7,098 nucleotides of DNA from Candidatus Caenarcanales bacterium (GCA_947489925.1 CANLFK010000117.1:1-7098); one strand, 5' to 3'. Counted from the stretch's first letter, positions 1 through 6,144 are shown. The notes: generated by a model from the letters alone, not told the origin. A program made the numbers and translations.

Positions 1-94
1 CGCTGAATTTTGCTTAAGAATAATATCATAATTTACTATTTATTATTTATTATTATTTTTAAGTCTAATAGAAAAATTGTAAAATTCCCCTCAA

Positions 95-553
95 TTAAAG
101 CCTATTTTCAATAACTTTTTTGCTGGTATTTAATTTAAGCTTTAAAGCTAATTTGATAAAGAGAGCGATTATTTTATTAATAAAAGTCCATTTTTCAGAG
201 AAACAAAATTCTATTTCATCTTTTAATAAAGTGGTATTTTCGGTAATTTTAATGAATTGATGAGTATGCGAAAAATACTGAAATAAACCGCCTTGAGCTG
301 TATCTGTAAAATAGTTTAATTCATTATAATCAGTAATTTTAAAACTCCAGTTAAACAAAAAAATTAAATCAAAAAGCCAAACCGAAAATAAACCGCAACT
401 TCCTACTCTTAAAGGCAAATCAATTCTATCAATTTTGACAATTAAAAATTTAGGTATAACTTTAGTTAAATTATTTAAATTAGCATGAAAAGAGAAAACT
501 TCAGCTTGAGATTCATTAACTTCAATTTGAGAGCTTACTTTGAGTTTATTCAT
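95..553 (-). CDS. SRPBCC-fold (START/cyclase-like) ligand-binding protein
   Basis: A 152-residue protein of the SRPBCC helix-grip fold. Seen: a beta-strand opening followed by AEVFSFHANLNNLTKVIP, the usual helix-turn entrance of the fold, then alternating strands. The later FSHTHQFIKITENTTLLKDE matches the family pattern of a strand, a turn and a Thr-Leu-x-Asp-Glu strand. The C-terminus is a long amphipathic helix, as in the family. The fold binds hydrophobic ligands, but no ligand or reaction can be read from the sequence. The ATG at 553 is chosen. An in-frame GTG at 586 lies too close to the predicted -10 box (590-595), and the extra residues do not fit the fold. No signal peptide or clear Shine-Dalgarno sequence is present. 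The gene is downstream of the small hypothetical gene on the same strand and seems to have its own promoter. Fold is fairly sure; function unknown. Confidence 0.75.
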   Translation of the reverse strand: MNKLKVSSQIEVNESQAEVFSFHANLNNLTKVIPKFLIVKIDRIDLPLRVGSCGLFSVWLFDLIFLFNWSFKITDYNELNYFTDTAQGGLFQYFSHTHQFIKITENTTLLKDEIEFCFSEKWTFINKIIALFIKLALKLKLNTSKKVIENRL

Positions 554-574
554 TTGATTTCGGTTTTGATAAAA

Positions 575-616
575 ACAAATAATCACATTAATATAAAAAG
601 TTATTAAGAAAACTGT
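575..616. repeat. Promoter-leader direct repeat, copy A
   Basis: This 42-base segment matches 948-988 at 38 of 42 aligned positions, with three substitutions and one single-base gap. It lies just upstream of the SRPBCC gene and carries the -10 box and part of the -35 box proposed for that gene. The match stops abruptly at both ends. Confidence 0.8.
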
Positions 617-619
617 TCA
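590..619 (-). promoter_or_regulatory. Putative sigma-70-type promoter for the SRPBCC gene
   Basis: Read on the minus strand, a -10 box TATATT (590-595) is 18 bases from a weak -35 box TGAACA (614-619). TTGAAC at 615-620 with a 19-base spacer is the alternative. Transcription would start near 583, giving a leader of about 30 bases to the ATG at 553. The same arrangement recurs in the duplicate copy upstream of the next gene, which raises confidence. Confidence 0.4.
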
Positions 620-625
620 AGTTAA

Positions 626-913
626 TCAGCTGTTTTCAGAGTTATATTTCTCCAGAGCAGCTTTGCAAAGACGATTTTTCACACTCTCTGAATTCATTTG
701 AAAAGATCCTCCATTTTGATGTTCAACAATTGGAGAATCTAATTTATACATTGCTAAATACCACATTTGTCCTGAAGTAGGTAATTTTCCATTCTCCTGA
801 TTAAATGATTTTATTATTTCAACCATGGCTGTTATAAAATCATGGTAGGGCATCCCTTCCCTTCCTCGAGTAGAAGAGTGATACACAACTCTATTAATTC
901 CTGAAATACGCAT
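626..913 (-). CDS. Small hypothetical protein between two direct repeats
   Basis: A 95-residue soluble protein that I do not recognise. It starts MRISGINRVVYHSSTRGREG, giving a basic N-terminus rich in Arg, Ser and His. A mixed region containing SGQMWYLAMYKLDSP follows, then an Arg/Lys-containing helix (SVKNRLCKAALEKY). No signal peptide, membrane segment or metal-binding motif is visible. The ATG at 913 is preferred to an in-frame TTG at 934, which would add seven Lys/Tyr-rich residues. Four 60-base lines covering 661-900 count 34% G+C, above pyrF (30%) and tilS (23%). Together with the flanking 41-42 base repeats this hints that the gene arrived separately. It is divergent from pyrF. A promoter is visible at 963-991. 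Confidence 0.6.
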   Translation of the reverse strand: MRISGINRVVYHSSTRGREGMPYHDFITAMVEIIKSFNQENGKLPTSGQMWYLAMYKLDSPIVEHQNGGSFQMNSESVKNRLCKAALEKYNSENS

Positions 914-947
914 ATATTTTTTATATTTAATCAATATTGTTTCATTT

Positions 948-988
948 ACAAATAATCATATTAGTATAAAAAGTATTAAGAAAGCTGT
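948..988. repeat. Promoter-leader direct repeat, copy B
   Basis: Second copy of the segment at 575-616, 41 bases long, in the same orientation and 373 bases away start to start. It covers the -10 box and the end of the -35 box proposed for the small hypothetical gene. It lies in the divergent gap between that gene and pyrF, so it could also affect pyrF transcription. Confidence 0.8.
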
Positions 989-991
989 AAA
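963..991 (-). promoter_or_regulatory. Putative sigma-70-type promoter for the small gene at 626-913
   Basis: On the minus strand, TTTACA (986-991, five of six consensus bases) is separated by exactly 17 bases from TATACT (963-968, five of six). The predicted start of transcription is near 956, about 43 bases before the ATG at 913. This is the best-formed promoter in the window. Confidence 0.5.
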
Positions 992-1026
992 ATAAACTTT
1001 TGAATTAAATAAATTTTCTAATTTTC

Positions 1027-1752
1027 ATGGATTTTCTTTCTAAAATAGCTTTGGCACTTGATTTACCTTCTGAAAAAGACTTAATAAATATTTTAACTTC
1101 TCTGCAGCCACAGCCCAAAATTGTAAAAATAGGCTTAGAAATAATTTACGCCTTGGGCTTAGAAAATTGTTTAAATCTTGTTGCTAAATATTTACCGAAT
1201 GCTGATATTTTTTTAGATTTAAAATTACATGATATTCCAAATACAGTAGCACAAGCGGTTTTAGCCTTAACAAAGTTTAAAGTAAAATACTTAACAGTGC
1301 ATGCTTTGGGTGGTCAATTAATGCTTGAAAAAGCCTTAGAAAAAACCAAAAATTCTGATATTAACTTAGTTGCAATTACGGTTTTAACTTCTCATTCGGA
1401 AGAAAATTTAAAAAAAGACTTTGATTTGCCAGCCAATTTTGAATTATTTAATTTAAGCCAAAAACTAGCCAAAATCTCTTTAGAAGCTGGACTTAAATAT
1501 ATTGTTTGTTCCGCACACGAAAGCAAATTATTAAAGCAAAAATTCTCACAGCTTAAAACAATTACGCCCGGTATTCGCTTGCCAGATAAGCTAAATTCTG
1601 TATCCTCTGATGATCAAGCTCGTATAATTACGCCAAGTATCGCTTTTAGTGAAGCAAATTCAGATTTAATAGTAATTGGCAGACCAATTTATCAAGCTCC
1701 AAATCCTCAATCAGCTTGGATAGAATTACTAAAAAGTTGTAATAATAACTGA
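1027..1752 (+). CDS. pyrF: Orotidine 5'-phosphate decarboxylase (class I)
   Basis: Cytosolic TIM-barrel enzyme that decarboxylates OMP to UMP, the last step of de novo pyrimidine synthesis. Seen: ALD near the N-terminus (Asp12), the substrate-contacting Lys34 in KIVKIGLE, and the catalytic D-x-K-x-x-D signature FLDLKLHDIPNTV (Asp64, Lys66, Asp69). TVHALGG follows at about 90, then AITVLTS at about 116-122. The phosphate-gripping elements are TPGIR (180-184) and VIGRPIYQA (Arg219). The length of 241 residues is normal for class I. No Shine-Dalgarno sequence precedes the ATG. No other pyrimidine gene is nearby. The last 14 codons lie inside a 43-base segment repeated exactly downstream of the gene. 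The working copy ends AAC TGA, whereas the downstream copy would end AAT TAA, so both encode the same C-terminus. Function is very secure. Confidence 0.96.
   Translation: MDFLSKIALALDLPSEKDLINILTSLQPQPKIVKIGLEIIYALGLENCLNLVAKYLPNADIFLDLKLHDIPNTVAQAVLALTKFKVKYLTVHALGGQLMLEKALEKTKNSDINLVAITVLTSHSEENLKKDFDLPANFELFNLSQKLAKISLEAGLKYIVCSAHESKLLKQKFSQLKTITPGIRLPDKLNSVSSDDQARIITPSIAFSEANSDLIVIGRPIYQAPNPQSAWIELLKSCNNN
1706..1748. repeat. pyrF: 43-base perfect direct repeat, copy 1 (3' end of pyrF)
   Basis: Identical at all 43 bases to 1945-1987. It begins in the second base of pyrF codon 227 and runs to two bases into the last sense codon, so it encodes QSAWIELLKSCNNN. The following bases, c then tga, finish the Asn codon and supply a stop. 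Confidence 0.97.
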
Positions 1753-1774
1753 CTACGGTACAAAAATACAAATG

Positions 1775-1932
1775 CTAAAGAATTAAGAAAATAACCCCAG
1801 CCTTACGGCGACCCCTGAAAAGGGGCTCTCAATAATTATCTTTTGTTTATTCAAATGAAGTTTTAATATTCAACTTTCCTGCCTAAAAGCCCCATTTCAG
1901 GGGGTTGGGGGTTTTAAAGCAAAATTCTTTAG
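1775..1932. mobile_element. Non-coding MITE-like inverted-repeat element behind pyrF
   Basis: The termini are perfect 10-base inverted repeats: CTAAAGAATT at 1775-1784 and its complement at 1923-1932. Inside them are longer imperfect arms. The left arm has AACCCC at 1793-1798 and ACCCCTGAAAAGGGGCT at 1811-1827. The right arm, read in reverse complement from 1915 to 1888, has AACCCCC, then ACCCCCTGAAATGGGGCT. Each arm also folds on itself as a CCCC/GGGG hairpin. The arms are strikingly G+C-rich against the AT-rich background. No reading frame of note lies inside, so any movement would need a transposase in trans. The whole is bracketed by the 43-base duplication of the pyrF tail; duplicated unit plus insert repeats with a 239-base offset. 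From memory only, similar C-run/G-run intergenic inverted repeats occur in several bacterial phyla, including Bacteroidota. It could instead be a static REP-like or terminator structure. Confidence 0.6.
1888..1915 (+). terminator. Possible transcription terminator for pyrF
   Basis: A CCCC (1890-1893) / GGGGG (1900-1904) hairpin with a six-base loop, a second G-run at 1907-1911, then TTTT (1912-1915). It lies between the convergent genes pyrF and the hydrolase. The mirror hairpin at 1812-1825 could act in the other direction. Both belong to the inverted-repeat element, so terminator activity may be incidental. Confidence 0.3.
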
Positions 1933-1944
1933 TAAAAAGACTCT

Positions 1945-1987
1945 CTCAATCAGCTTGGATAGAATTACTAAAAAGTTGTAATAATAA
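1945..1987. repeat. 43-base perfect direct repeat, copy 2 (pyrF tail duplicate)
   Basis: Exact second copy of 1706-1748. Read in the pyrF frame it encodes the same C-terminal residues and would stop with TAA at 1989-1991, after one T/C difference that is silent in the last Asn codon. It has no start codon or upstream gene body, so it is only a gene fragment. Confidence 0.95.
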
Positions 1988-2028
1988 TTAAAAGTTTATG
2001 TAAAAAGGGCAAGTTAAGGCTGTAACTG

Positions 2029-2667
2029 TTATTTATGTTTAAAGCCGATTAAATGAGGATTATTTTTCCTTTCATATGCCAAATTTGTATAAGGTTTAAA
2101 ACCATAATTATGACCAGATCTAACTTCTAAATCACAAGAAAGCTCATCGGTAGTAGCCAAAAACTTGAGAGATTCTAATAATTCATTTGCATTTCCACCT
2201 GGCAAATCATGCCGACCACAAGCTCCGACAAATAAAGTATCACCCGTAAATAATTTATTTTGCCAAACAAAACAGATTGAACTTGCCTGATGACCGGGCG
2301 TATGAAAAGTTTTTAATTCTTGTTTTCCCAAAGATAATATTTGTCTATCTTCAATAAATTCATCGATTTCAACTTTATTTTGTTTGATTAATCTTTCATA
2401 TTCAGCCATATGGCAATAAATGGTCGGATTATATTTTTCTTTTATTTCTTTTAAACTCATTACATGATCGTGGTGTCCATGAGTTACAAATACTTTACTC
2501 AGTTTTGTATAACCTTGATCAAAAGCGATTTTTAAATGTTTTTCTAGTATTTCAAATCTTTCTGCACAATCAATGAAAGCTAGCTCTTTACTTTCTGGAT
2601 CACCTATCAAATAAGTAAAATTAGAATCATAACCGCCTTCAATAACCGTAAAATAATAATTTTTCAT
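2029..2667 (-). CDS. Metallo-beta-lactamase-fold hydrolase, GloB/ETHE1-like
   Basis: A 212-residue cytosolic metallohydrolase. Seen (numbered from the ATG at 2667): the metal-binding motif THGHHDH with His63, His65, Asp67 and His68; His126 in TPGHQASS; Asp143 in LFTGDTLF; and His186 in SGHNYG. The stretch GACGRHDLPGG and the late LAYERKNNPHL are typical of the glyoxalase II / persulfide dioxygenase branch. The substrate (hydroxyacyl-thiol ester, persulfide or another) cannot be settled by reading. An in-frame TTG at 2697 would add ten residues but is less likely than the ATG, whose following strand YYFTVIEGG opens the fold normally. The gene lies 77 bases downstream of the efflux adaptor on the same strand, so they may be co-transcribed. 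It faces pyrF, with the inverted-repeat element between them. Confidence 0.88.
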   Translation of the reverse strand: MKNYYFTVIEGGYDSNFTYLIGDPESKELAFIDCAERFEILEKHLKIAFDQGYTKLSKVFVTHGHHDHVMSLKEIKEKYNPTIYCHMAEYERLIKQNKVEIDEFIEDRQILSLGKQELKTFHTPGHQASSICFVWQNKLFTGDTLFVGACGRHDLPGGNANELLESLKFLATTDELSCDLEVRSGHNYGFKPYTNLAYERKNNPHLIGFKHK

Positions 2668-2744
2668 ATTTAAACTTTGTCTAAGCAGAATAGGCAAAAG
2701 AATAGCACCAAAAAAGGCAAAACTCTAGGAAAAAATTATTATAA

Positions 2745-3860
2745 TTATTCCATGATTTCAACTTTAAGCTCTTCATCGGTTTTTTCGAGTGGTACTTTCA
2801 CAATAATATCACCAGTAGTCAGACCTTCAGTTACCAAATAAAAAGTACTTTCCCCTTCTACTGAGTTAGCTTTGATGAATCTTTGTTTTAAGGTTTTGCG
2901 ATTTTCAGATAAAACAAAAACAAATTTTTCGCCTGAAATACTTTCTGCAATAGCTTCTTTGGGAATTATAATGCTCGGTTTTGGATTGGCTACTTTAATT
3001 AAACAATTAACCGATAAACCAGCCTTTAAAGCCTCATCTGAATTATTAATATGAGCAATTAAAACGATTGAACGGGTTTCTTGATCAGCTTGCGGATTAA
3101 TTTTTATTATTTTGGCTTTAAAAACTTTGTCTGGCAATGAATCGACTTTTACATCTAAAGGCTGACCTATTTTGATTTGGCTTAAATATTGGCTTGGAAC
3201 AGAAATCTCAACTTTTAGAGGATTAATACTGATAATTTCAAATAATTGCTTGCCCGGTTGAGCGAATTCACCGTTTTTAATATACTTTTTGCTTACTAAG
3301 CCGTTTATGGGTGATTTAATATTGGCTTTACTCAGCTCAGAGCGACTTAATTTTATTTGTAATTTAGCACTTTCAACTTCTCTTTGTTTAATTTTTAAGT
3401 CTGTCTCAGCGGTGTCAAATTCAGCTTTTGAAATTAAGTCTTCTTTTAATGAAATTTGTTTTCTGCCAAAAGTTATTTCTGATAAGTTTTTTTCGGCTAA
3501 TTTTTTGCTTAAATTTTCTTGGCTTTGCCTTAATTGATTAGTTAAATCTTTACTATCCAAAACGGCTAATAATTGTCCAGCCCTTACTCGGTCGCCTTCT
3601 TCAACATTAACTTGCAAAACTAAACCATTTACTTCACTATTTACTACCGATTCTTTAATTGGTTTAAGCTCACCCAAAGCTGGAAAAGATTCACTGAAAT
3701 TTGTGAATTGTATTTTCTCCAAATCAGCTGGACTAATAATGATTGTCTTTATTTTAGGGGTTATTGGCTTTTGAGACTGGCTTTTTTTATTACAAGCACT
3801 AAAGCAAAAACTACAAATAAAAACAAATAAACAAATAAATAAATAAACAGATTTTTTCAT
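2745..3860 (-). CDS. RND-type efflux periplasmic adaptor lipoprotein (HlyD/MdtA family)
   Basis: Membrane-fusion protein of 371 residues that would link an inner-membrane pump to an outer-membrane channel. Seen (from the ATG at 3860): a Lys-Lys start, a hydrophobic signal rich in Phe, Ile and Cys, and a lipobox FSAC with the lipidated Cys at 23. The first half-lipoyl motif includes VNVEEGDRVRAGQLLAVLDS (about 84-103). An alpha-helical hairpin of Lys/Glu/Leu heptads spans about 104-180. The second lipoyl half includes IKSPINGLVSKKYIKNGEF (about 181-199), followed by beta-barrel and membrane-proximal domains with KAGLSVNCLI (about 279-288) and IIIPKEAI. An in-frame TTG at 3875 is rejected because it adds Glu/Thr ahead of the signal. 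Neither an RND pump nor a TolC-like channel is in the window, so the partners must be encoded elsewhere. The cargo is unknown. Confidence 0.9.
   Translation of the reverse strand: MKKSVYLFICLFVFICSFCFSACNKKSQSQKPITPKIKTIIISPADLEKIQFTNFSESFPALGELKPIKESVVNSEVNGLVLQVNVEEGDRVRAGQLLAVLDSKDLTNQLRQSQENLSKKLAEKNLSEITFGRKQISLKEDLISKAEFDTAETDLKIKQREVESAKLQIKLSRSELSKANIKSPINGLVSKKYIKNGEFAQPGKQLFEIISINPLKVEISVPSQYLSQIKIGQPLDVKVDSLPDKVFKAKIIKINPQADQETRSIVLIAHINNSDEALKAGLSVNCLIKVANPKPSIIIPKEAIAESISGEKFVFVLSENRKTLKQRFIKANSVEGESTFYLVTEGLTTGDIIVKVPLEKTDEELKVEIME
3825..3848. repeat. Tetranucleotide AAAY tract in the adaptor signal peptide
   Basis: Six consecutive four-base units of AAAT or AAAC on the plus strand, including three perfect AAAT units at 3833-3844. 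They encode VYLFICLF of the adaptor signal peptide. A gain or loss of one unit would shift the reading frame. The tract is short and interrupted, and may only reflect A/T-rich hydrophobic codons. Confidence 0.6.
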
Positions 3861-3965
3861 AGTTTCAAATTTCAATTAATAAAAAAGTAAGTAATTAAAT
3901 ATCACAGAATTAACTGTAATTTTACTTCATTTTGACTAATTTAAAATTATCCTCTCTCAGTCAGC

Positions 3966-4271
3966 TTATTTTCTGTATTCTAAGTAATGATCGATTATAA
4001 TAGGTATTATTGGTTCAATCTGCTTTGGGTGCATTGAGGATTTCTCTAATAAGTATTTTATCATGGCGTTTTTAAGTTCCGCTTTTGGTTTTTCCAGAAG
4101 GTGTGCGTTTTCTGGATTGTCAATGAACTTTTCAAGAGACCTATAATATTCTTCTTCCGAAAGCTGAGTTGCATAATCTTTTCCAATATATTGTTTAACG
4201 AGACTGGAAGAGGCTGAATGTTTTACGCTTGAAGCTACTCTAGTCTTGTAGTTTCTTTGTCTGATTATCAT
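3966..4271 (-). CDS. Hypothetical protein, 101 residues
   Basis: A soluble, largely helical small protein that I do not recognise. Seen: a basic N-terminus (MIIRQRNYKTRVASSVKHSA), a Ser-rich turn, and an acidic/aromatic central helix (QLSEEEYYRSLEKF). The C-terminal helix contains an Ile/Pro run (IEPIIPIIIDHYLEYRK). There is no signal peptide, membrane span or metal motif. Hand counts over 4021-4260 give 36% G+C against 23% in a tilS block, so it may have been acquired separately. It sits between tilS and the efflux adaptor with 105-base gaps on both sides, so close translational coupling is unlikely. A good -10 box is visible upstream at 4306-4311. The reading frame is open from the ATG at 4271, which supports a real gene. 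Confidence 0.6.
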   Translation of the reverse strand: MIIRQRNYKTRVASSVKHSASSSLVKQYIGKDYATQLSEEEYYRSLEKFIDNPENAHLLEKPKAELKNAMIKYLLEKSSMHPKQIEPIIPIIIDHYLEYRK

Positions 4272-4305
4272 AAATACTTATTTTATTTAGACAAGATAAA
4301 ATCAA

Positions 4306-4334
4306 ATTATAAAGAAAATGTTAAAAAAATACAA
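4306..4334 (-). promoter_or_regulatory. Putative promoter of the 101-residue gene
   Basis: On the minus strand a perfect TATAAT (4306-4311) lies 17 bases from TTGTAT (4329-4334), which matches only the TTG of the -35 consensus. It would give a leader of about 28 bases before the ATG at 4271. In such AT-rich DNA chance -10 boxes are common, so this is tentative. Confidence 0.4.
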
Positions 4335-4376
4335 GTTTATTTAAAAACATACAGTATTAACTCATATTGTTTTTTT

Positions 4377-5774
4377 CTATAAAATTTGAAAACAATGGGT
4401 TGAGGAATTTTTGACTTTAACTCTTTCGCTTATCTCTAAAGTGGGAATCCATAAAATTTCATTAGTTTCATTAATTGCTAAAAGCCAAGTATTTTTATCA
4501 GTAAATTTTTTATCAATAAAGTATTTTTTTAATTTAACCCAATATTTACAGCCCAAAGGGCAAAAGACATCACCAGATAATCGTTTTCGCCAAATCAAAC
4601 TTGTATTTTCAAAGTCAGTTAAATTTATATAAACCTGATTTTTATTGAAAAAGCTGAAAATATTTTGCAAGTCATTTAAAGGTTTTTCAATTTTTTGTAC
4701 TTTAATTTTCAAATTTGTTAATTCATAAATTTTAATTTTTTCTGGGCTGATTGGTAATTTACAAATAATTTTTTCTTCATTTGAATTAATTTTTTCTTCA
4801 TTTTCTTGAACCTCAATAAAGTTAAAATTCTCGCCATCAGACTGAAAAGAAAAGACTTTATTTAAATTAATTTTAGTTTTTTGTTTTATATTTATAATAT
4901 TTCTTAAGCTCTCAATCAATTCAAAAGATGTCGGAATTTTCAAGTTGAATAATAAATATTTTAATAATTCTCTTTGCAGACAAATATTTTGGCTATTAAA
5001 ATAGTAGCAATTTTGCAAATCGGTAGCAGTACTATTTTTAATTAATAAATTCAAGCTATCTTGTACAAAGTCTTGCTGAGCCTTCATAATACTCACAAAA
5101 TTACAAATCTGATTTTTATAATTTGATTGCACTTTTTCGATTAAAGGAATCAGTTCAAGTCTAATTAAATTTCTTTTTATTTTTTTATCCAAATTACTTA
5201 AGTCTTCATAATAATTGATTTGATGAGCTTTACAATAATTTACTAATTCTTCTTTACTAATATTTAAAAATGGTCTTATTAATTCAATTTCTTGAAAGTA
5301 TTTTCTCTTATTAATACCTTGAATGCCAAGTCCACCACTACCACGCAAAAGCCGCATAATAAAAGTTTCGACTTGATCATCTTGATGGTGAGCGGTAAAA
5401 ATCTTGGGAAATTTAGGTAAATCACCAGAAGAAGCTGATTCAAAAAAGAATTTATATCGCCTGCTTCTGGCTAAAGCTTCGCTGGTTTGCCCTATTTGGT
5501 CAGCTTTTTTAAATTGAAATTGTATTTGATTATTTTGACAGAATTCTCTTACAAGATTTTCCGCTTTATCAGAGTCTTTTGACCAATTGTGATTAAAGTG
5601 CAAACAAATAATTTTTTCTTTTGGTATTATTTTTAAATTTAGCATTAAGTGCAAAAGTGCCATTGAATCAGCCCCGCCAGAACAAGCTATTAAAATACTT
5701 TCCTCGGTCAAATTTTCTTCTTCTAAAAATACTTTTAAATAATTTTCTAATTTTAAATTCATACTTTGAATCAT
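4377..5774 (-). CDS. tilS: tRNA(Ile)-lysidine synthetase
   Basis: Essential cytosolic enzyme that uses ATP and lysine to convert C34 of the AUA-reading tRNA-Ile2 to lysidine, switching it from Met to Ile identity and codon reading. Seen: the N-type ATP-pyrophosphatase P-loop SGGADS (32-37), LHFNHN (58-63) and EALARSRRYKFF (99-110). The family signature AHHQDDQVETFIMRLLRGSG (128-147) follows, then IRPFL (166-170) and RNLIRLELIP (201-210). A less conserved middle domain follows. The C-terminal TilS domain (about 395-456) has RKRLSGDVFCPLG, KLKKYFIDKK and the final Ile-Leu-Trp-Ile-Pro strand. The full length of 465 residues is normal. ATG at 5774 and ATG at 5762 are both possible; no Shine-Dalgarno sequence separates them. 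The gene is divergent from the small gene at 5908 and very low in G+C. Function is secure. Confidence 0.96.
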   Translation of the reverse strand: MIQSMNLKLENYLKVFLEEENLTEESILIACSGGADSMALLHLMLNLKIIPKEKIICLHFNHNWSKDSDKAENLVREFCQNNQIQFQFKKADQIGQTSEALARSRRYKFFFESASSGDLPKFPKIFTAHHQDDQVETFIMRLLRGSGGLGIQGINKRKYFQEIELIRPFLNISKEELVNYCKAHQINYYEDLSNLDKKIKRNLIRLELIPLIEKVQSNYKNQICNFVSIMKAQQDFVQDSLNLLIKNSTATDLQNCYYFNSQNICLQRELLKYLLFNLKIPTSFELIESLRNIINIKQKTKINLNKVFSFQSDGENFNFIEVQENEEKINSNEEKIICKLPISPEKIKIYELTNLKIKVQKIEKPLNDLQNIFSFFNKNQVYINLTDFENTSLIWRKRLSGDVFCPLGCKYWVKLKKYFIDKKFTDKNTWLLAINETNEILWIPTLEISERVKVKNSSTHCFQIL

Positions 5775-5874
5775 TATATTTTTACTTTATTTTTATATTG
5801 CAAAAATAATAGCTCTCTTCACCGTCAGATTACTGTGTTTCCCTGAAAATTAGTTTAGCTATTTAAAATTTGGG

Positions 5875-5888
5875 TCTAATAAATTAGA
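5875..5888. promoter_or_regulatory. Perfect palindrome in the tilS divergent gap
   Basis: TCTAAT and ATTAGA arms of six bases flank a two-base centre (AA). It lies 20 bases upstream of the ATG at 5908, in the 133-base gap between tilS and the Asn-rich gene. It could be a repressor operator, but AT-only-like palindromes arise easily here, and no clear promoter boxes overlap it. Confidence 0.2.
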
Positions 5889-5907
5889 TTAATAACTTTA
5901 TTTTTTT

Positions 5908-6144
5908 ATGTCTTTCGGAAATACAAATTCAGTAAATTTACCCACAGAAAGACCAGCAATGAATCAGGTTAAGTCAAGCTTAGACGGAATGCAAAAAAAT
6001 AGTTTTTATATGTCTTCATTTAATAAACAAAGCAATGATTCAGACTCTAATGTAAATGAAAAAAATCAAGCCGCTAAAATTAATCAGCCAAATATAAATA
6101 TAAACCCAGAGCTAATAGCCAATCAAATCAATTTTTTAGCCTAG
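5908..6144 (+). CDS. Small Asn-rich hypothetical protein, 78 residues
   Basis: Not recognised. Sixteen of 78 residues are Asn, with many Ser, Gln and Lys and no Cys or Trp, so the chain is probably disordered. The only non-polar part is the tail, with INPELIANQINFLA, which could be a short helix. No signal peptide or membrane segment. It lies 40 bases upstream of the HTTM gene on the same strand, so the two may share a transcript. The ATG at 5908 follows a T-run and lacks a Shine-Dalgarno sequence. Composition resembles the AT-rich surroundings, so a chance frame is possible, but the codirectional fit and lack of any competing gene favour a real one. Confidence 0.45.
   Translation: MSFGNTNSVNLPTERPAMNQVKSSLDGMQKNSFYMSSFNKQSNDSDSNVNEKNQAAKINQPNININPELIANQINFLA

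Noticed and set aside
1..94. A possible minus-strand gene start (ATG at 29) or a plus-strand gene end at the left edge
   Set aside because: Only nine codons are available at the edge and nothing distinguishes coding from non-coding sequence. The TTA-rich tract at 37-60 is plain low complexity.
626..934. Integron-like gene cassette at the small repeat-flanked gene
   Set aside because: No GTTRRRY/RYYYAAC attC ends or cassette recombination site could be found near the gene borders, and no integrase is present.
2872..3537. Plus-strand open frames at 2872-3054 and 3289-3537
   Set aside because: They lie wholly antisense to the efflux adaptor, whose motifs are clear, and show no family features.
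1941..3967. A 16-base match with one difference, ctctctcaatcagctt at 1941-1956 and ctctctcagtcagctt at 3952-3967
   Set aside because: About one such match is expected by chance in a 7 kb AT-rich window, and the flanks do not align. It is not evidence that the gene at 3966 belongs to the pyrF element.
3904..4362. Short match acag(a/t)attaact at 3904-3915 and 4351-4362 flanking the 101-residue gene, resembling the repeat-flanked gene at 626-913
   Set aside because: Only 11 of 12 bases agree and the surroundings differ, so it is too short to call a flanking duplication.
4411..5809. Plus-strand open frames at 4411-4632 and 5621-5809
   Set aside because: Both are antisense to tilS, which has unmistakable motifs at both ends; the frames are by-products of its A/T-rich codons.
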